A stretch of DNA of 64,000 bases, taken from positions 1,736,001 to 1,800,000 of the forward strand of contig NZ_CP119391.1 in NCBI RefSeq assembly GCF_031886125.1. Direction: 5' to 3'. The stretch is from Halomonas piscis. GTDB taxonomy: Bacteria > Pseudomonadota > Gammaproteobacteria > Pseudomonadales > Halomonadaceae. A program made the translations under genes and the position numbers. The stretch's first letter is position 1, and each line of letters opens with the position of its first letter. Below, piece after piece: positions 40,975 to 50,531 of this stretch. The notes beneath the pieces are model-generated. The model was not told the DNA's origin. It made no database searches and saw only the letters and a program-made list of their open reading frames with translations.

Positions 40975-41901
40975 TTAGAGCTTGCTTTCCAGTTCCGGCA
41001 CAGCCTCAAACAGATCAGCAACCAAACCGTAATCGGCTATCTGGAAGATGGGTGCGTCGTCATCTTTGTTGATCGCCACAATCACCTTGGCGTCTTTCAT
41101 TCCCGCCAGGTGCTGAATGGCACCGGAAATGCCCACCGCGACATACAGATCGGGGGCAACGATCTTGCCGGTTTGCCCTACCTGCATGTCGTTGGGCACA
41201 AAGCCGGAGTCCACCGCGGCTCGGGAAGCGCCAATCGCGGCACCTAGCTTGTCGGCGATGCCGTTAAGCAGCTTGAAGTTGTCGGCACTTCCCATACCGC
41301 GACCGCCGGAAACGACCGCTCGCGCGGCACCCAACTCGGGACGATCGCTCTCAGCCAAGGACTCCTTGACGAAAGCCGATATGCGATTCTCGATGCTCTG
41401 TTCGACTGCCTCGATACTTGCGTTGCCACCTGCGGCCACCGGGTCAAAGCCGGTAGCACGCACCGTGATAACCTTTAGGGCATCGCTGCTCTGCACGGTG
41501 GCGATGGCGTTACCTGCATAGATCGGTCGCCTGAAGGTATCGGCGGATTCCACGGCAATGATATCAGATATCTGCGCTACGTCTTTCAAAGCGGCAACCC
41601 GAGGCAGCGCATTTTTGCCATTCGTCGAAGCCGCCGCCAATACGTGGCTATAGTCATCGGCCAGCATGGCCAGCAGTTCGCTTAGCGGCTCGGCCAGCTG
41701 GTGGGCAAAAACGTTACTATCGGCCACGCGCACCTTGGTCACACCGTCGAGTTTGGCGGCCGCCTCCGCCACGGCGTCAACGTTGTCGCCGGCTACCAGC
41801 AGATCAATATTGCCGCCGATCGCCTGGGCGGCAGCAACGACATGGGCAGTCACACTGTCCAGCTCACCGTCCTGATGCTCTGCCAAAACCAGAATACTCA
41901 T
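40975..41901 (-). CDS. etfA: Electron transfer flavoprotein alpha subunit
   Basis: 308 residues. The C-terminal FAD domain is intact: [37 protein letters not shown] and [20 protein letters not shown]. It accepts electrons from acyl-CoA dehydrogenases. Its ATG overlaps the etfB stop by 4 bp. In this locus it is placed to re-oxidise the adjacent dehydrogenase. No ETF:quinone oxidoreductase is in the window. Confidence 0.95.
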   Translation of the reverse strand: MSILVLAEHQDGELDSVTAHVVAAAQAIGGNIDLLVAGDNVDAVAEAAAKLDGVTKVRVADSNVFAHQLAEPLSELLAMLADDYSHVLAAASTNGKNALPRVAALKDVAQISDIIAVESADTFRRPIYAGNAIATVQSSDALKVITVRATGFDPVAAGGNASIEAVEQSIENRISAFVKESLAESDRPELGAARAVVSGGRGMGSADNFKLLNGIADKLGAAIGASRAAVDSGFVPNDMQVGQTGKIVAPDLYVAVGISGAIQHLAGMKDAKVIVAINKDDDAPIFQIADYGLVADLFEAVPELESKL

Positions 41902-42650
41902 GAAATCACCTTGGCTTCGTTCTGGAGTTTGTCCACAAGCTCATCAACTGAGCCCACCTTTATGCCACCTTCACGTTCGGCCGGTGGTTCAACCTTGATC
42001 AGAGCCAACTTGCTGGCCACGTCGAGGCCCAGCTCTTCCGGGGTTTTGACGTCCAGCGGTTTCTTCTTGGCTTTCATGACATCCGGCAGCTTGGCATAGC
42101 GCGGCTCATTCAAACGCAGATCGGCGGTCACCACCGCGGGCAAAACCAGCTCAAGCGTCTGCAGGCCGCCGTCGATTTCGCGGGTCACCTGCAGCTTGCC
42201 GTCTTCCACGGTAATCTCGGACGCAAAGGTGCCCTGAGGGCGTCCGGTCAGCGCCGCCAACATCTGCCCCGTCTGGTTGTTATCGGTATCGATGGCCTGC
42301 TTCCCAAGAATGATCAGCTCCGGCTGCTCTTCCTCAACCAGCTTGGCCAGCGCCTTGGCAGCGCCCAATGATTCAACGCGCTCATCGGTTTGTACATGGA
42401 TACCCCGATCCGCACCCAGTGCCAATGACGTTCGCAGCTGTTCCTGAGCCGCTTTAGGCCCAACAGTAACGGCGACCACCTCGGTAGCCACCCCCTTCTC
42501 TTTCAGGCGTACCGCCTCTTCCACGGCGATCTCGCAGAAGGGATTCATGGCCATCTTGACGTTGGTTAGGTCAACGTCGGAGTTATCCGGCTTCACGCGA
42601 ATCTTGACGTTGTAGTCAATGACGCGCTTGACAGCGACGAGTACTTTCAT
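41898..42650 (-). CDS. etfB: Electron transfer flavoprotein beta subunit
   Basis: 250 residues, opening [20 protein letters not shown], with the AMP-binding region [11 protein letters not shown] and the recognition-loop motif [20 protein letters not shown]. It pairs with EtfA. It starts 24 bp after the dehydrogenase stop. Confidence 0.96.
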   Translation of the reverse strand: MKVLVAVKRVIDYNVKIRVKPDNSDVDLTNVKMAMNPFCEIAVEEAVRLKEKGVATEVVAVTVGPKAAQEQLRTSLALGADRGIHVQTDERVESLGAAKALAKLVEEEQPELIILGKQAIDTDNNQTGQMLAALTGRPQGTFASEITVEDGKLQVTREIDGGLQTLELVLPAVVTADLRLNEPRYAKLPDVMKAKKKPLDVKTPEELGLDVASKLALIKVEPPAEREGGIKVGSVDELVDKLQNEAKVIS

Positions 42651-42674
42651 GGTTATAGCTCCAAGTCTAGCGAA

Positions 42675-43808
42675 CTAGAAAGTGATGGCACGCCCGATAA
42701 TAAGCTTCTGGATCTCGGAGGTACCTTCGAAAATACGTGTGATTCGGGCATCACGATAATATCGTTCGATAGGGAGGTCGCTGATATAGCCGTAACCGCC
42801 ATGAATTTGTACTGCGTTATCGGTAATTTTCGCTGCAGTTTCGGATGCAAATAGCTTGGCAACAGCAGATTCAACGCTAAATCTTTGGTCTGTATCACGC
42901 GCATCAGCCGCTTTGTAAGTGACCAGTTTTGCTGCTTCCAGCTGAGTATGCATCTCAGCTAACATCCACTGGAGGCCTTGGTGTTTGCATAATGGCTTAC
43001 CACTAACCACACGCTCTTTTGACCACAATATGCTGTCATCGTAAGCCGCCCTAGCAATACCTAAACTCATAGCAGCAATCTCTACGCGACCACGGTCAAG
43101 AACTTCCATAGCAGTTGAAAACCCTGCACCCTCCTTACCTAATAGAGCGCTTTCGGGTACGACGCAATCAAAACTGATTTCGTAGATATGACTACCACAT
43201 AGCCCAAGAGTCTTTTCAGGACTAGCATAGTTAATACCTGAATTATCGCTATCGACCAAGAAAGCGGAAATACCTTTATGACCTGCATCAGGATCTGTCA
43301 TGGCATAAACCACAAGGAAATCAGCGTAAGCACCATTAGTGATATAGTGCTTGGTTCCTGTTAGATGCCAACCTTTTTCAGTACGTGTTGCCTTCGTCCG
43401 CATCTCAGCCGGATTTGAACCAGCTCCAGGTTCAGTAAGGGCAAAAGCCCCGAGTAACTCGCCGGCAGCGCATCTTGGCAAATAATCTTGCCTTTGCTGC
43501 TCGGTGCCGCCTATCAAAATTGAGTCAGTTGACAAAAAATGTGCTGTTAGAGAAGAACAAGTAGCAGCACAGTGGTAGGCAACTTCTTCTACAGCTAGTG
43601 TCATGCCGATACTGCTAATATCAACGCCATCATAGTCGGACGGCAAATTCATTCCCCAAAAACCAAGTTCGCCTAAAGCTTTTAAGCTTTCAGTACAAAA
43701 TTCGCGCGTTTCATCATAATATTTGGCATTATCCTTCAACACCTCGGAAGAAACTTTTTTGGCAATATCTTGAAAGGCGATTTCGTCATCGTTAAATGTG
43801 AAGTCCAT
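42675..43808 (-). CDS. Acyl-CoA dehydrogenase (CaiA/short-chain type) in the hut run
   Basis: 377 residues from ATG 43808, chosen for AAGG at 9 bp spacing; ATG 43814 overlaps the upstream stop. The FAD-binding signature FALTEPGAGSNPAEMRTKAT and the C-terminal QIHGGYGYISDLPIERYYRD are present. The catalytic Glu is at the usual place in ITRIFEGTSEIQ. It removes or adds hydrogens at the alpha-beta positions of an acyl-CoA with ETF as partner, and it lies between a class III CoA-transferase and etfBA, the same set as caiB-caiA-fixAB. I infer a substrate such as imidazolepropionyl-CoA/urocanoyl-CoA from the hut context. It is more AT-rich than hutU. Confidence 0.9.
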   Translation of the reverse strand: MDFTFNDDEIAFQDIAKKVSSEVLKDNAKYYDETREFCTESLKALGELGFWGMNLPSDYDGVDISSIGMTLAVEEVAYHCAATCSSLTAHFLSTDSILIGGTEQQRQDYLPRCAAGELLGAFALTEPGAGSNPAEMRTKATRTEKGWHLTGTKHYITNGAYADFLVVYAMTDPDAGHKGISAFLVDSDNSGINYASPEKTLGLCGSHIYEISFDCVVPESALLGKEGAGFSTAMEVLDRGRVEIAAMSLGIARAAYDDSILWSKERVVSGKPLCKHQGLQWMLAEMHTQLEAAKLVTYKAADARDTDQRFSVESAVAKLFASETAAKITDNAVQIHGGYGYISDLPIERYYRDARITRIFEGTSEIQKLIIGRAITF

Positions 43809-43813
43809 AATCA

Positions 43814-44929
43814 TTAACCTTTTAGCAAGCTGTTGTGTTGTCCAAGTTTTGGTGCGGGCTGGTCATTAGCAACTTTTTTCCCGTTAAAATACACCGGTTG
43901 TGCAGGGGATCGCCATTGGCCCATATCCATCAGCAGCTGTCGGCTGTCGGCATGCTGGGACTGTGATGTTTGCTTGATGTCCCAGATAGGAGAGGCCGGC
44001 ACACCTGCTGCATCAAGCTTAATGCAGATTCCATCCACTGTATCCTGCTCCGTCCATGCTTCGATAATTGCCTTAAGCTCTGCTTGGTTAGCACAGCGCC
44101 GTTCATCGCTTGAGAAGCGCTCATCGCTAATAAGTTCAGACATTTCCATACATTCAGCCAAACGTTTAAAAAGACCGTTTGATATAACAGCGATAATCAC
44201 TTTACCATCGCTTGCTTGGAAGCTATCGAAAGGAGCAGAGAGTGGGTGGCGATTGCCAATTGGCGAAGGAGCCTGGTCATTAGCAACATACTGGGCAAGA
44301 TTGGTGACTTGCATTGAAAATAGGCAATCGAGCATGGATACGTCGAGATAGCAGCCTTTTCGCTCAGGGTCACGCTCACGCTGAAAAAGTGCTGCACAAA
44401 TTGACCAGCTGGAAAACATCCCGGCACAGACATCCCCCATGGATTCGCCAATCCGAGTTGGCGGGCCACCTTCAGGGCCAGTGGCTGCCATGATGCCGGA
44501 TAACGCTTGGGCGATGATGTCATAGGCTGGTTTAGAGGTCATTGGTCCTGTTTGCCCAAAGCCTGAGATAGAACAATAAATCAAGCTTGGGTGACGCTCA
44601 CGAAGCGTTTTTTCATCGATACCAAGGCGTGAAGTGACTCCGGGACGGAAGTTTTCTACTATAACATCAGCATTTTTACACAACGTATCAAAATGAGATT
44701 TATCTTTGGGATCTTTAAGGTTCAGGCATAGACTTTTTTTTCCACGATTGAGCATTGAGAAATAAATGCTCTCATCTTCCATAAAGGGGGCAATATGACG
44801 GCTGTCGTCACCGTGCTCAGCTTCAATCTTAATAACCTCGGCCCCTAGATCGACTAGCATCGAAGTACAATAAGGGCCGGCTAACACGCGCGACAAGTCA
44901 AGAATAGTCACGCCCTGTAATGGCTGCAT
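43814..44929 (-). CDS. Class III (CaiB/BaiF family) CoA-transferase in the hut run
   Basis: 371 residues from ATG 44929, which has GGAGGT six bases upstream. It opens QPLQGVTILDLSRVLAGPYC, and further markers are LGAEVIKIEAEHGDDSRH, NADVIVENFRPGVTSRLGID and GCYLDVSMLDCLFSMQ, the region of the catalytic Asp. Such enzymes move CoA between carboxylic acids, as CaiB does between carnitine and gamma-butyrobetaine. It follows hutU by about 70 bp and precedes the dehydrogenase with overlapping stop and start. The likely job, from context, is to load or unload CoA from a histidine-derived acid. Confidence 0.9.
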   Translation of the reverse strand: MQPLQGVTILDLSRVLAGPYCTSMLVDLGAEVIKIEAEHGDDSRHIAPFMEDESIYFSMLNRGKKSLCLNLKDPKDKSHFDTLCKNADVIVENFRPGVTSRLGIDEKTLRERHPSLIYCSISGFGQTGPMTSKPAYDIIAQALSGIMAATGPEGGPPTRIGESMGDVCAGMFSSWSICAALFQRERDPERKGCYLDVSMLDCLFSMQVTNLAQYVANDQAPSPIGNRHPLSAPFDSFQASDGKVIIAVISNGLFKRLAECMEMSELISDERFSSDERRCANQAELKAIIEAWTEQDTVDGICIKLDAAGVPASPIWDIKQTSQSQHADSRQLLMDMGQWRSPAQPVYFNGKKVANDQPAPKLGQHNSLLKG

Positions 44930-44998
44930 AGCCACCTCCGGCTTTCGCTTATAAACAGGCACTCTGTTGAGTGCCTGTGGAATTTTATTAGGCGCTTT

Positions 44999-46678
44999 TT
45001 ATTTGACCATCGGCAAATCCAAGCCGTTTTCTTTGGCAGATTCAACAGCGATGTCGTAGCCTGCATCGGCGTGACGCATGACGCCGGTCCCCGGGTCGTT
45101 GCGTAGTACGCGACCAAGGCGAGCATGGGCGTCGTCGGTGCCGTCGCAGACGATCACCACTCCGGCGTGCTGGGAGTAGCCCATACCTACGCCCCCACCG
45201 TGGTGTAGCGACACCCAGGTAGCTCCGCCGGCGGTATTGAGTAGGGCGTTGAGCAGCGGCCAGTCGGAAACGGCATCCGTCCCGTCCCGCATCGACTCGG
45301 TCTCACGGTTGGGGCTGGCTACCGAGCCGGAGTCTAGGTGGTCGCGACCGATGACAACGGGCGCCTTGAGCTCGCCGTTTTTGACCATCTCATTGAAGGC
45401 TTGGCCGAGACGCGCGCGGTCCTTGAGGCCGACCCAGCAGATGCGTGCCGGCAGGCCCTGGAAGGAGATACGCTCCTTGGCCATGTCGAGCCAGTTATGC
45501 AGGTGCGGATCGTCGGGAATCAGCTCCTTGACCTTCTGATCGGTCTTGTAGATGTCCTCCGGGTCGCCGGAGAGCGCTGCCCAGCGGAAGGGCCCAACGC
45601 CCTGACAGAACAGCGGACGGATATAGGCCGGCACGAAGCCCGGGAAGTCGAAGGCGTTCTTGACACCTTCTTCCTGGGCCATCTGGCGGATATTGTTGCC
45701 GTAGTCGAAAGTGGGAATCCCCATCTTCTGGAAGTCGAGCATGGCCTGGACGTGGACAGCCATAGACTGCTTGGCAGCCTTGACGACGGCTTTCGGCTCC
45801 TGCTTGCCGCGAGCCATATAGTCATCCCAGGTCCAGCCGGAGGGCAGGTAGCCGTGCAGCGGATCGTGGGCGCTAGTTTGATCGGTTACCATGCCCGGGC
45901 GCACCCCGCGCTTGACCAGCTCCGGTAGCACATCGGCCGCGTTGGCACACAGCCCGATGGATACTGCCTTGCCTTCCTGAGTGTGCTTTTCAATACGCTC
46001 CAGAGCGTCATCAAGATTCTCGGCCTGCTCGTCCAGATAGCGGGTACGCAGACGGAAATCGATACTTGACTGCCGGCACTCGATATTCAACGAGCAGGCA
46101 CCGGCCATACTGGCTGCCAACGGCTGAGCACCGCCCATGCCGCCAAGGCCGGCGGTGAGAATCCAGCGGCCCTTGAGATCACCCTCATAGTGCTGACGCC
46201 CCGCCTCGACGAAGGTCTCGTAGGTGCCCTGGACGATGCCCTGAGAGGCGATGTAGATCCACGAGCCCGCAGTCATCTGGCCGTACATCATCAGGCCCTT
46301 GCGATCCAGCTCGTTGAAATGCTCCCAGTTGGCCCAGGCCGGCACCAGGTTGGAGTTGGCGATCAGCACCCGCGGGGCATCTTTATGGGTTTCGAATACG
46401 CCTACCGGCTTGCCGGACTGAATCAACAGGGTCTGATGGTCCTCCAGGCGCTTGAGAGTCTCGATAATCTTGTCGTAGCACTCCCAGTCCCGGGCGGCGC
46501 GACCGATACCGCCGTAGACCACCAGATCCTCGGGGCGCTCGGCCACGTCCGGGTGCAGGTTGTTCATCAGCATGCGCATGGGCGCTTCGGTCAGCCAGCT
46601 CTTGCAGCTAAGCTCGGGGCCAGTAGGTGAAGCAATCTTGCGGCTAGGGTCGTGACGCTTCTGGTCTTGGTTGCTCAT
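44999..46678 (-). CDS. hutU: Urocanate hydratase (urocanase)
   Basis: 559 residues. Converts urocanate to imidazolonepropionate with tightly bound NAD. Typical stretches are [40 protein letters not shown] and [23 protein letters not shown] 46678 follows GAGGAAAT; a start at 46702 is possible. It is downstream of hutG in the minus-strand run and is followed by the CoA-transferase gene. Confidence 0.97.
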   Translation of the reverse strand: MSNQDQKRHDPSRKIASPTGPELSCKSWLTEAPMRMLMNNLHPDVAERPEDLVVYGGIGRAARDWECYDKIIETLKRLEDHQTLLIQSGKPVGVFETHKDAPRVLIANSNLVPAWANWEHFNELDRKGLMMYGQMTAGSWIYIASQGIVQGTYETFVEAGRQHYEGDLKGRWILTAGLGGMGGAQPLAASMAGACSLNIECRQSSIDFRLRTRYLDEQAENLDDALERIEKHTQEGKAVSIGLCANAADVLPELVKRGVRPGMVTDQTSAHDPLHGYLPSGWTWDDYMARGKQEPKAVVKAAKQSMAVHVQAMLDFQKMGIPTFDYGNNIRQMAQEEGVKNAFDFPGFVPAYIRPLFCQGVGPFRWAALSGDPEDIYKTDQKVKELIPDDPHLHNWLDMAKERISFQGLPARICWVGLKDRARLGQAFNEMVKNGELKAPVVIGRDHLDSGSVASPNRETESMRDGTDAVSDWPLLNALLNTAGGATWVSLHHGGGVGMGYSQHAGVVIVCDGTDDAHARLGRVLRNDPGTGVMRHADAGYDIAVESAKENGLDLPMVK

Positions 46679-46716
46679 ATTTTCATTTCCTCGTGTTGTC
46701 ATTAGCTGTTATGCAC

Positions 46717-47661
46717 TCAGCCGTTCAGTGTCAACAGATGAACCAGCCGCGCTGCCAGCTTGGCGGTACGATTGTCGATGTCGTAATCGGGGTTGAGCTC
46801 GGCCAAATCGGCCAGCCGCAGCTTGCCGCTGTCGCGGATTGTTTCGATCAGGGGTTCAAACAAGACAAGCGACACGCCGCGAGCCGCGGGCGCGCTGACG
46901 CCGGGCGCTTCGCAGGCCGGCAGGACATCAAGATCAACGGTCAGATAAAGGTGGTCGCAGGAAGCGATGAAGCGTTCAACATCCTGTCTCAGCTCTTCGA
47001 TGGCTGTAGGCGAGAAATCACGATCTTCGCGAATCAGCACCTGGAGCTCAGCGGCGCGCTCAAACAGCGCCCGGGTATTGCTGGCTCGGCTGACGCCCAG
47101 GCAGGCGTAATGAAATGACCAGCCGAGCTCCTCGCACTGCTCGGCAATTTGCGCAAAGGGCGTACCGGAAGAGCGCACGTGCTGCGGATCGCGCAGGTCG
47201 AAATGGGCATCCAGATTGATAATACCGACCCTGGGCGACTTGTTGCCCTGGTTTTCCAGGTGACGCGCCAGCCCCAGCCAGCTGCCAAAGGCAATCTCGT
47301 GGCCGCCGCCCAGCACCACCGGCAGGTGACCGGCATCAAGCAGCGGAGCGAGGCGCTCACCAAGATGTTGCTGAGCCTGCTCCAGGGCATCGCCTTCACA
47401 GATCACGTCGCCGACGTCATAGGCCGGCCCCTGACGATGCCAGGCCTGCGAAGCCAGCGCGCGACGAATCGCGACAGGGCCCTTGGCCGCCCCGACGCGG
47501 CCCTGATTTCGCGCGACGCCGGAATCGCTGGCAAAGCCGAGCAGGGCGCAGCCTGCTGCTGCGTTTTCGCTCAGCGGTCGGACGCGCTGATGCCAACGCT
47601 CACTGTTGAACTCGGGGTCGGTGCGGCCTTGCCAGATTGTCATATCGATCTCAGCGCTCAT
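46717..47661 (-). CDS. hutG: Formimidoylglutamase
   Basis: 314 residues of the arginase/agmatinase fold. Manganese-binding motifs are visible: [26 protein letters not shown] and [19 protein letters not shown]. It splits formimidoylglutamate to glutamate and formamide. The start [15 protein letters not shown] overlaps the hutI end by 11 bp and has GAGGGA upstream. Confidence 0.95.
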   Translation of the reverse strand: MSAEIDMTIWQGRTDPEFNSERWHQRVRPLSENAAAGCALLGFASDSGVARNQGRVGAAKGPVAIRRALASQAWHRQGPAYDVGDVICEGDALEQAQQHLGERLAPLLDAGHLPVVLGGGHEIAFGSWLGLARHLENQGNKSPRVGIINLDAHFDLRDPQHVRSSGTPFAQIAEQCEELGWSFHYACLGVSRASNTRALFERAAELQVLIREDRDFSPTAIEELRQDVERFIASCDHLYLTVDLDVLPACEAPGVSAPAARGVSLVLFEPLIETIRDSGKLRLADLAELNPDYDIDNRTAKLAARLVHLLTLNG

Positions 47662-48880
47662 TGGACAGTCCCTCGGTCAGCTCCCCGCGATAGAGACGCT
47701 GAGCCAGCCGCCCGGGCTGGACGGCGTAGGCCAGTTCGGCCGGCGTTTCGATGTGCCAGCGGCACAGGTCAGCCGGCTGTCCGGGGGCAACGCGGCCCAG
47801 CTCATTGAGTCCCAGCGCCTGAGCGCCGTGCGCCGTCATTCCGGCCAGCGCTTCGCCCGGTGTCATGCGAAATAGCGTGCATGCCAGATTGAGCATCAAC
47901 GTGGCTTGAAAGAGCGGCGAGGTGCCGGGGTTGGCATCGGTGGCGACGGCCATCGGCACGCCGGCTTCGCGTAGGGCCTCAATAGGCGGCTGCTGCGTTT
48001 CACGTAGCGTATGGAAAGCACCGGGCAGAATGACAGCAAGAGTGCCGGCTTCACGCATTGCCTCAATGCCGGCTTCGTCGAGATATTCGATGTGATCCGC
48101 AGACAGCGCGCCGTGGCGTGCGGCAGCAGCGCTACCGCCCAGGTTGGATAGCTGCTCCGCGTGGGCCTTGATCGGCAGGCCATAGGCATTAGCGGCCTTG
48201 AAGACGCGTTCGCACTGAGAGACCGAGAATGCGATTTTCTCGCAGAATACGTCCACCGCATCGGCCAGGCCCTCGGCGGCAGCTCTTGGGATCATCTCGT
48301 TGCAGACCAGGTCGATGTAGTCGTCGCTGTCGTCCTTGAACTCCGGCGGCAGAGCGTGAGCGCCGAGCAGGGTGGTGACGACGCGTATCGGGCGCAATTC
48401 GCCCAGTCGCCGCGCCGCGCGCAGCATCTTCATCTCGTGCTCGACATCCAGCCCGTAGCCCGACTTGATCTCTATCGTGGTGACGCCATCGGCGATCAGC
48501 GCATCCAGGCGCGGCAGGGCGCTTGCAACCAGGTCGTCCTCGCTTGCCTGGCGGGTAGCGTTGACGGTGCTGAGAATGCCGCCACCGCGGCGTGCGACCT
48601 CTTCATAACTCACGCCTTCCAGTCGCGCCTCGAACTCTTCGGCACGATTGCCGCCGAAGACCAGGTGGGTGTGGCAGTCGATCAACCCGGGCGTAATGAC
48701 GCCGCCTGAGCCCATGTCTTCGCCGCTATCAAGCAAGGCGGCATCGGTATCGGCCATGGGCAGCACATCGACAAAGATGTCGCCCTCAACAATCACAGCC
48801 TGGAGGCCTTCAAGGGTCTGATCGCCATCAAACACGGTGACATCTCGCCAAACGCGGCGGCTTTTATCACTGCTAGCCAT
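47651..48880 (-). CDS. hutI: Imidazolonepropionase
   Basis: 409 residues of the amidohydrolase fold that opens imidazolonepropionate to formimidoylglutamate. Metal-binding [50 protein letters not shown] and [12 protein letters not shown] are all present. AGGAGAT precedes the ATG. It is the first gene of the hut minus-strand run, with a HutC-type palindrome 41-50 bp upstream of its start. Confidence 0.97.
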   Translation of the reverse strand: MASSDKSRRVWRDVTVFDGDQTLEGLQAVIVEGDIFVDVLPMADTDAALLDSGEDMGSGGVITPGLIDCHTHLVFGGNRAEEFEARLEGVSYEEVARRGGGILSTVNATRQASEDDLVASALPRLDALIADGVTTIEIKSGYGLDVEHEMKMLRAARRLGELRPIRVVTTLLGAHALPPEFKDDSDDYIDLVCNEMIPRAAAEGLADAVDVFCEKIAFSVSQCERVFKAANAYGLPIKAHAEQLSNLGGSAAAARHGALSADHIEYLDEAGIEAMREAGTLAVILPGAFHTLRETQQPPIEALREAGVPMAVATDANPGTSPLFQATLMLNLACTLFRMTPGEALAGMTAHGAQALGLNELGRVAPGQPADLCRWHIETPAELAYAVQPGRLAQRLYRGELTEGLSNER

Positions 48881-48920
48881 AGGGTTATCTCCTCTGAAGC
48901 TGCTGAGTTGGGCTTAGTTA

Positions 48921-48930
48921 TGTATATACA
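48921..48930. promoter_or_regulatory. Candidate HutC operator 1
   Basis: Perfect palindrome TGTATATACA, the core known for HutC binding in enteric bacteria and pseudomonads, 41 bp upstream of the hutI start. Confidence 0.8.
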
Positions 48931-49134
48931 ATACAAACTAGCTGACTTGCGTGGTGCATGCCAATACTGGAACGTTGTTTTTAATAGTGGAAGAAGGTCA
49001 GGCCATCCGAAATAATAATATAAGTTGTTGAATACAATATATTATTTTTGAAATAAAGAAATGTAGAGAAAAACAAAAATAGACTAAAGTCTAGTTTTGA
49101 AGGGCGCGCCAGAGCCAGAAGCAGTGTTACTTTG

Positions 49135-49144
49135 TGTATATACA
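49135..49144. promoter_or_regulatory. Candidate HutC operator 2
   Basis: A second TGTATATACA, 68 bp upstream of the yjiH-like carrier start, in the context TTTG...AAA. It suggests the carrier is co-regulated with hutI. Confidence 0.8.
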
Positions 49145-49211
49145 AATGAAGAATGAAGCCTGCCTACGCCAGCTATATTCGATTTCTTACCTACCACTGC
49201 GGAGCCAGTCC

Positions 49212-50531
49212 ATGTCGCCATCTGACCCCTCAAAGCCACAGCAGTCCTCGCGGGCTACCGTTGTCAAGTTACTGCTGCCCAGCCTGCTGGGCATTTTCAT
49301 ATTCTTCGTGCCAATCACGCTCAACGGGCATACCACCATCGCGCTGGATCATATGGTCACAGGCGCGCGGTCTCTAATGGGCAAGGGTAGCGGCCTGTAT
49401 GCCATGGCAATGATCATCGCCGGCGGGCTTTACCCGTTGTTAACTGGCACCTGGCGCGAAAACCTGACCAATAGCGTGTTCACCGGTCTTAAGCTGATCG
49501 GTATTCCGGTGGCCGGAATAGCGCTGACAGGCTGGGGGCCGGACTTTCTGCATACGCCGGACATGCTGCCGTTTCTGTTTGACAAGCTGGTCATACCGGT
49601 AGGGCTGATCGTCCCGATTGGCGCCATCTTTCTCGCACTGCTGGTCAGCTTCGGCCTGCTTGAGCTGATCGGCGTTCTGGTGCAGCCGGTAATGCGACCG
49701 ATCTGGCGCACCCCGGGGCGCAGTGCCATCGATGCAGTAGCCTCCTTTGTCGGCAGCTACTCTATTGGCCTGCTGATCACCAATCGGGTCTACATCGCCG
49801 GACACTACTCGGCACGCGAAGCGGCCATCATCGCTACCGGCTTCTCGACAGTATCGGCGACCTTCATGATTATTGTCGCCAAAACCCTCGACCTGATGAG
49901 CGTGTGGAACACTTATTTCTGGCTGACCCTGCTCATCACCTTCGTGGTCACCGCGATCACGGTGCGTTTGCCGCCGCTGGCAACGATGGACGACACAAGC
50001 GAAGGCGGCGAGCCGGTGGCCGAACCCGGGCGACGTTTCGTGACTGCCTGGCGGACCGGACTTGATGTGGCTGCCAAGGCGCCTTCGCTAGCGGCAAGCG
50101 TGGCGCTGAACTTCAAGGAGGGCCTGCTGATGGCCATCAGCATTCTGCCGTCGATCATGTCGGTAGGGCTTGCCGGTCTGCTGGTGGCCAAGTACACGCC
50201 GCTCTTCGACTGGGTCGGCTGGCTGTTCTATCCTTTTGTCGCGATCTGGGGGCTGGAGGAGGCACGTCAGCTGGCTCAGGCTTCAGCAGCCGGTCTTGCC
50301 GAAATGTTTTTGCCTGCTCTGCTGATGGACGACGCTGGCTTTGTGGCACGCTTTGCCGCCGGTGTCGTCTCGGTATCGGCGGTGCTGTTCTTCTCGGCGT
50401 CGATTCCCTGCATTCTGTCGACTCGCATTCCGCTCAGCGTGGGCCGCATCGTCATCGTCTGGTTCATCAGGGTGGCGCTCAGCCTGCTGCTAGCCGTGCC
50501 GACAGCCATGATAGTGAATAACATTGGCTAG
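49212..50531 (+). CDS. YjiH-family membrane carrier 2, divergent from hutI
   Basis: 439 residues with about eleven helices (LLPSLLGIFIFFVPITL; VGLIVPIGAIFLALLVSFGL). It is a paralogue of the carrier at 39486: both have the PGR-x-A-(IV)-D motif followed by SFV and a REAA-x-IAT segment. ATG 49212 has GGAG 7 bp upstream; the open frame from 49134 crosses the HutC site and is unlikely. Operator placement implies induction by urocanate. The TAG stop lies at an IS5 insertion point, and the original CTAG target would have given the same stop, so the gene is intact. The substrate is probably histidine or urocanate, by context only. Confidence 0.83.
   Translation: MSPSDPSKPQQSSRATVVKLLLPSLLGIFIFFVPITLNGHTTIALDHMVTGARSLMGKGSGLYAMAMIIAGGLYPLLTGTWRENLTNSVFTGLKLIGIPVAGIALTGWGPDFLHTPDMLPFLFDKLVIPVGLIVPIGAIFLALLVSFGLLELIGVLVQPVMRPIWRTPGRSAIDAVASFVGSYSIGLLITNRVYIAGHYSAREAAIIATGFSTVSATFMIIVAKTLDLMSVWNTYFWLTLLITFVVTAITVRLPPLATMDDTSEGGEPVAEPGRRFVTAWRTGLDVAAKAPSLAASVALNFKEGLLMAISILPSIMSVGLAGLLVAKYTPLFDWVGWLFYPFVAIWGLEEARQLAQASAAGLAEMFLPALLMDDAGFVARFAAGVVSVSAVLFFSASIPCILSTRIPLSVGRIVIVWFIRVALSLLLAVPTAMIVNNIG

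Larger units (their letters stand above)
48881..49211. promoter_or_regulatory. Divergent hut control region
   Basis: 331 bp, strongly AT-rich, between hutI and the second yjiH-like gene. It holds two HutC-type palindromes and several -10-like sequences (TATATT, TATTAT near 49040), so divergent promoters are likely. No coding frame is credible here: a GTG frame from 49134 merely leads into the carrier gene. Confidence 0.75.
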
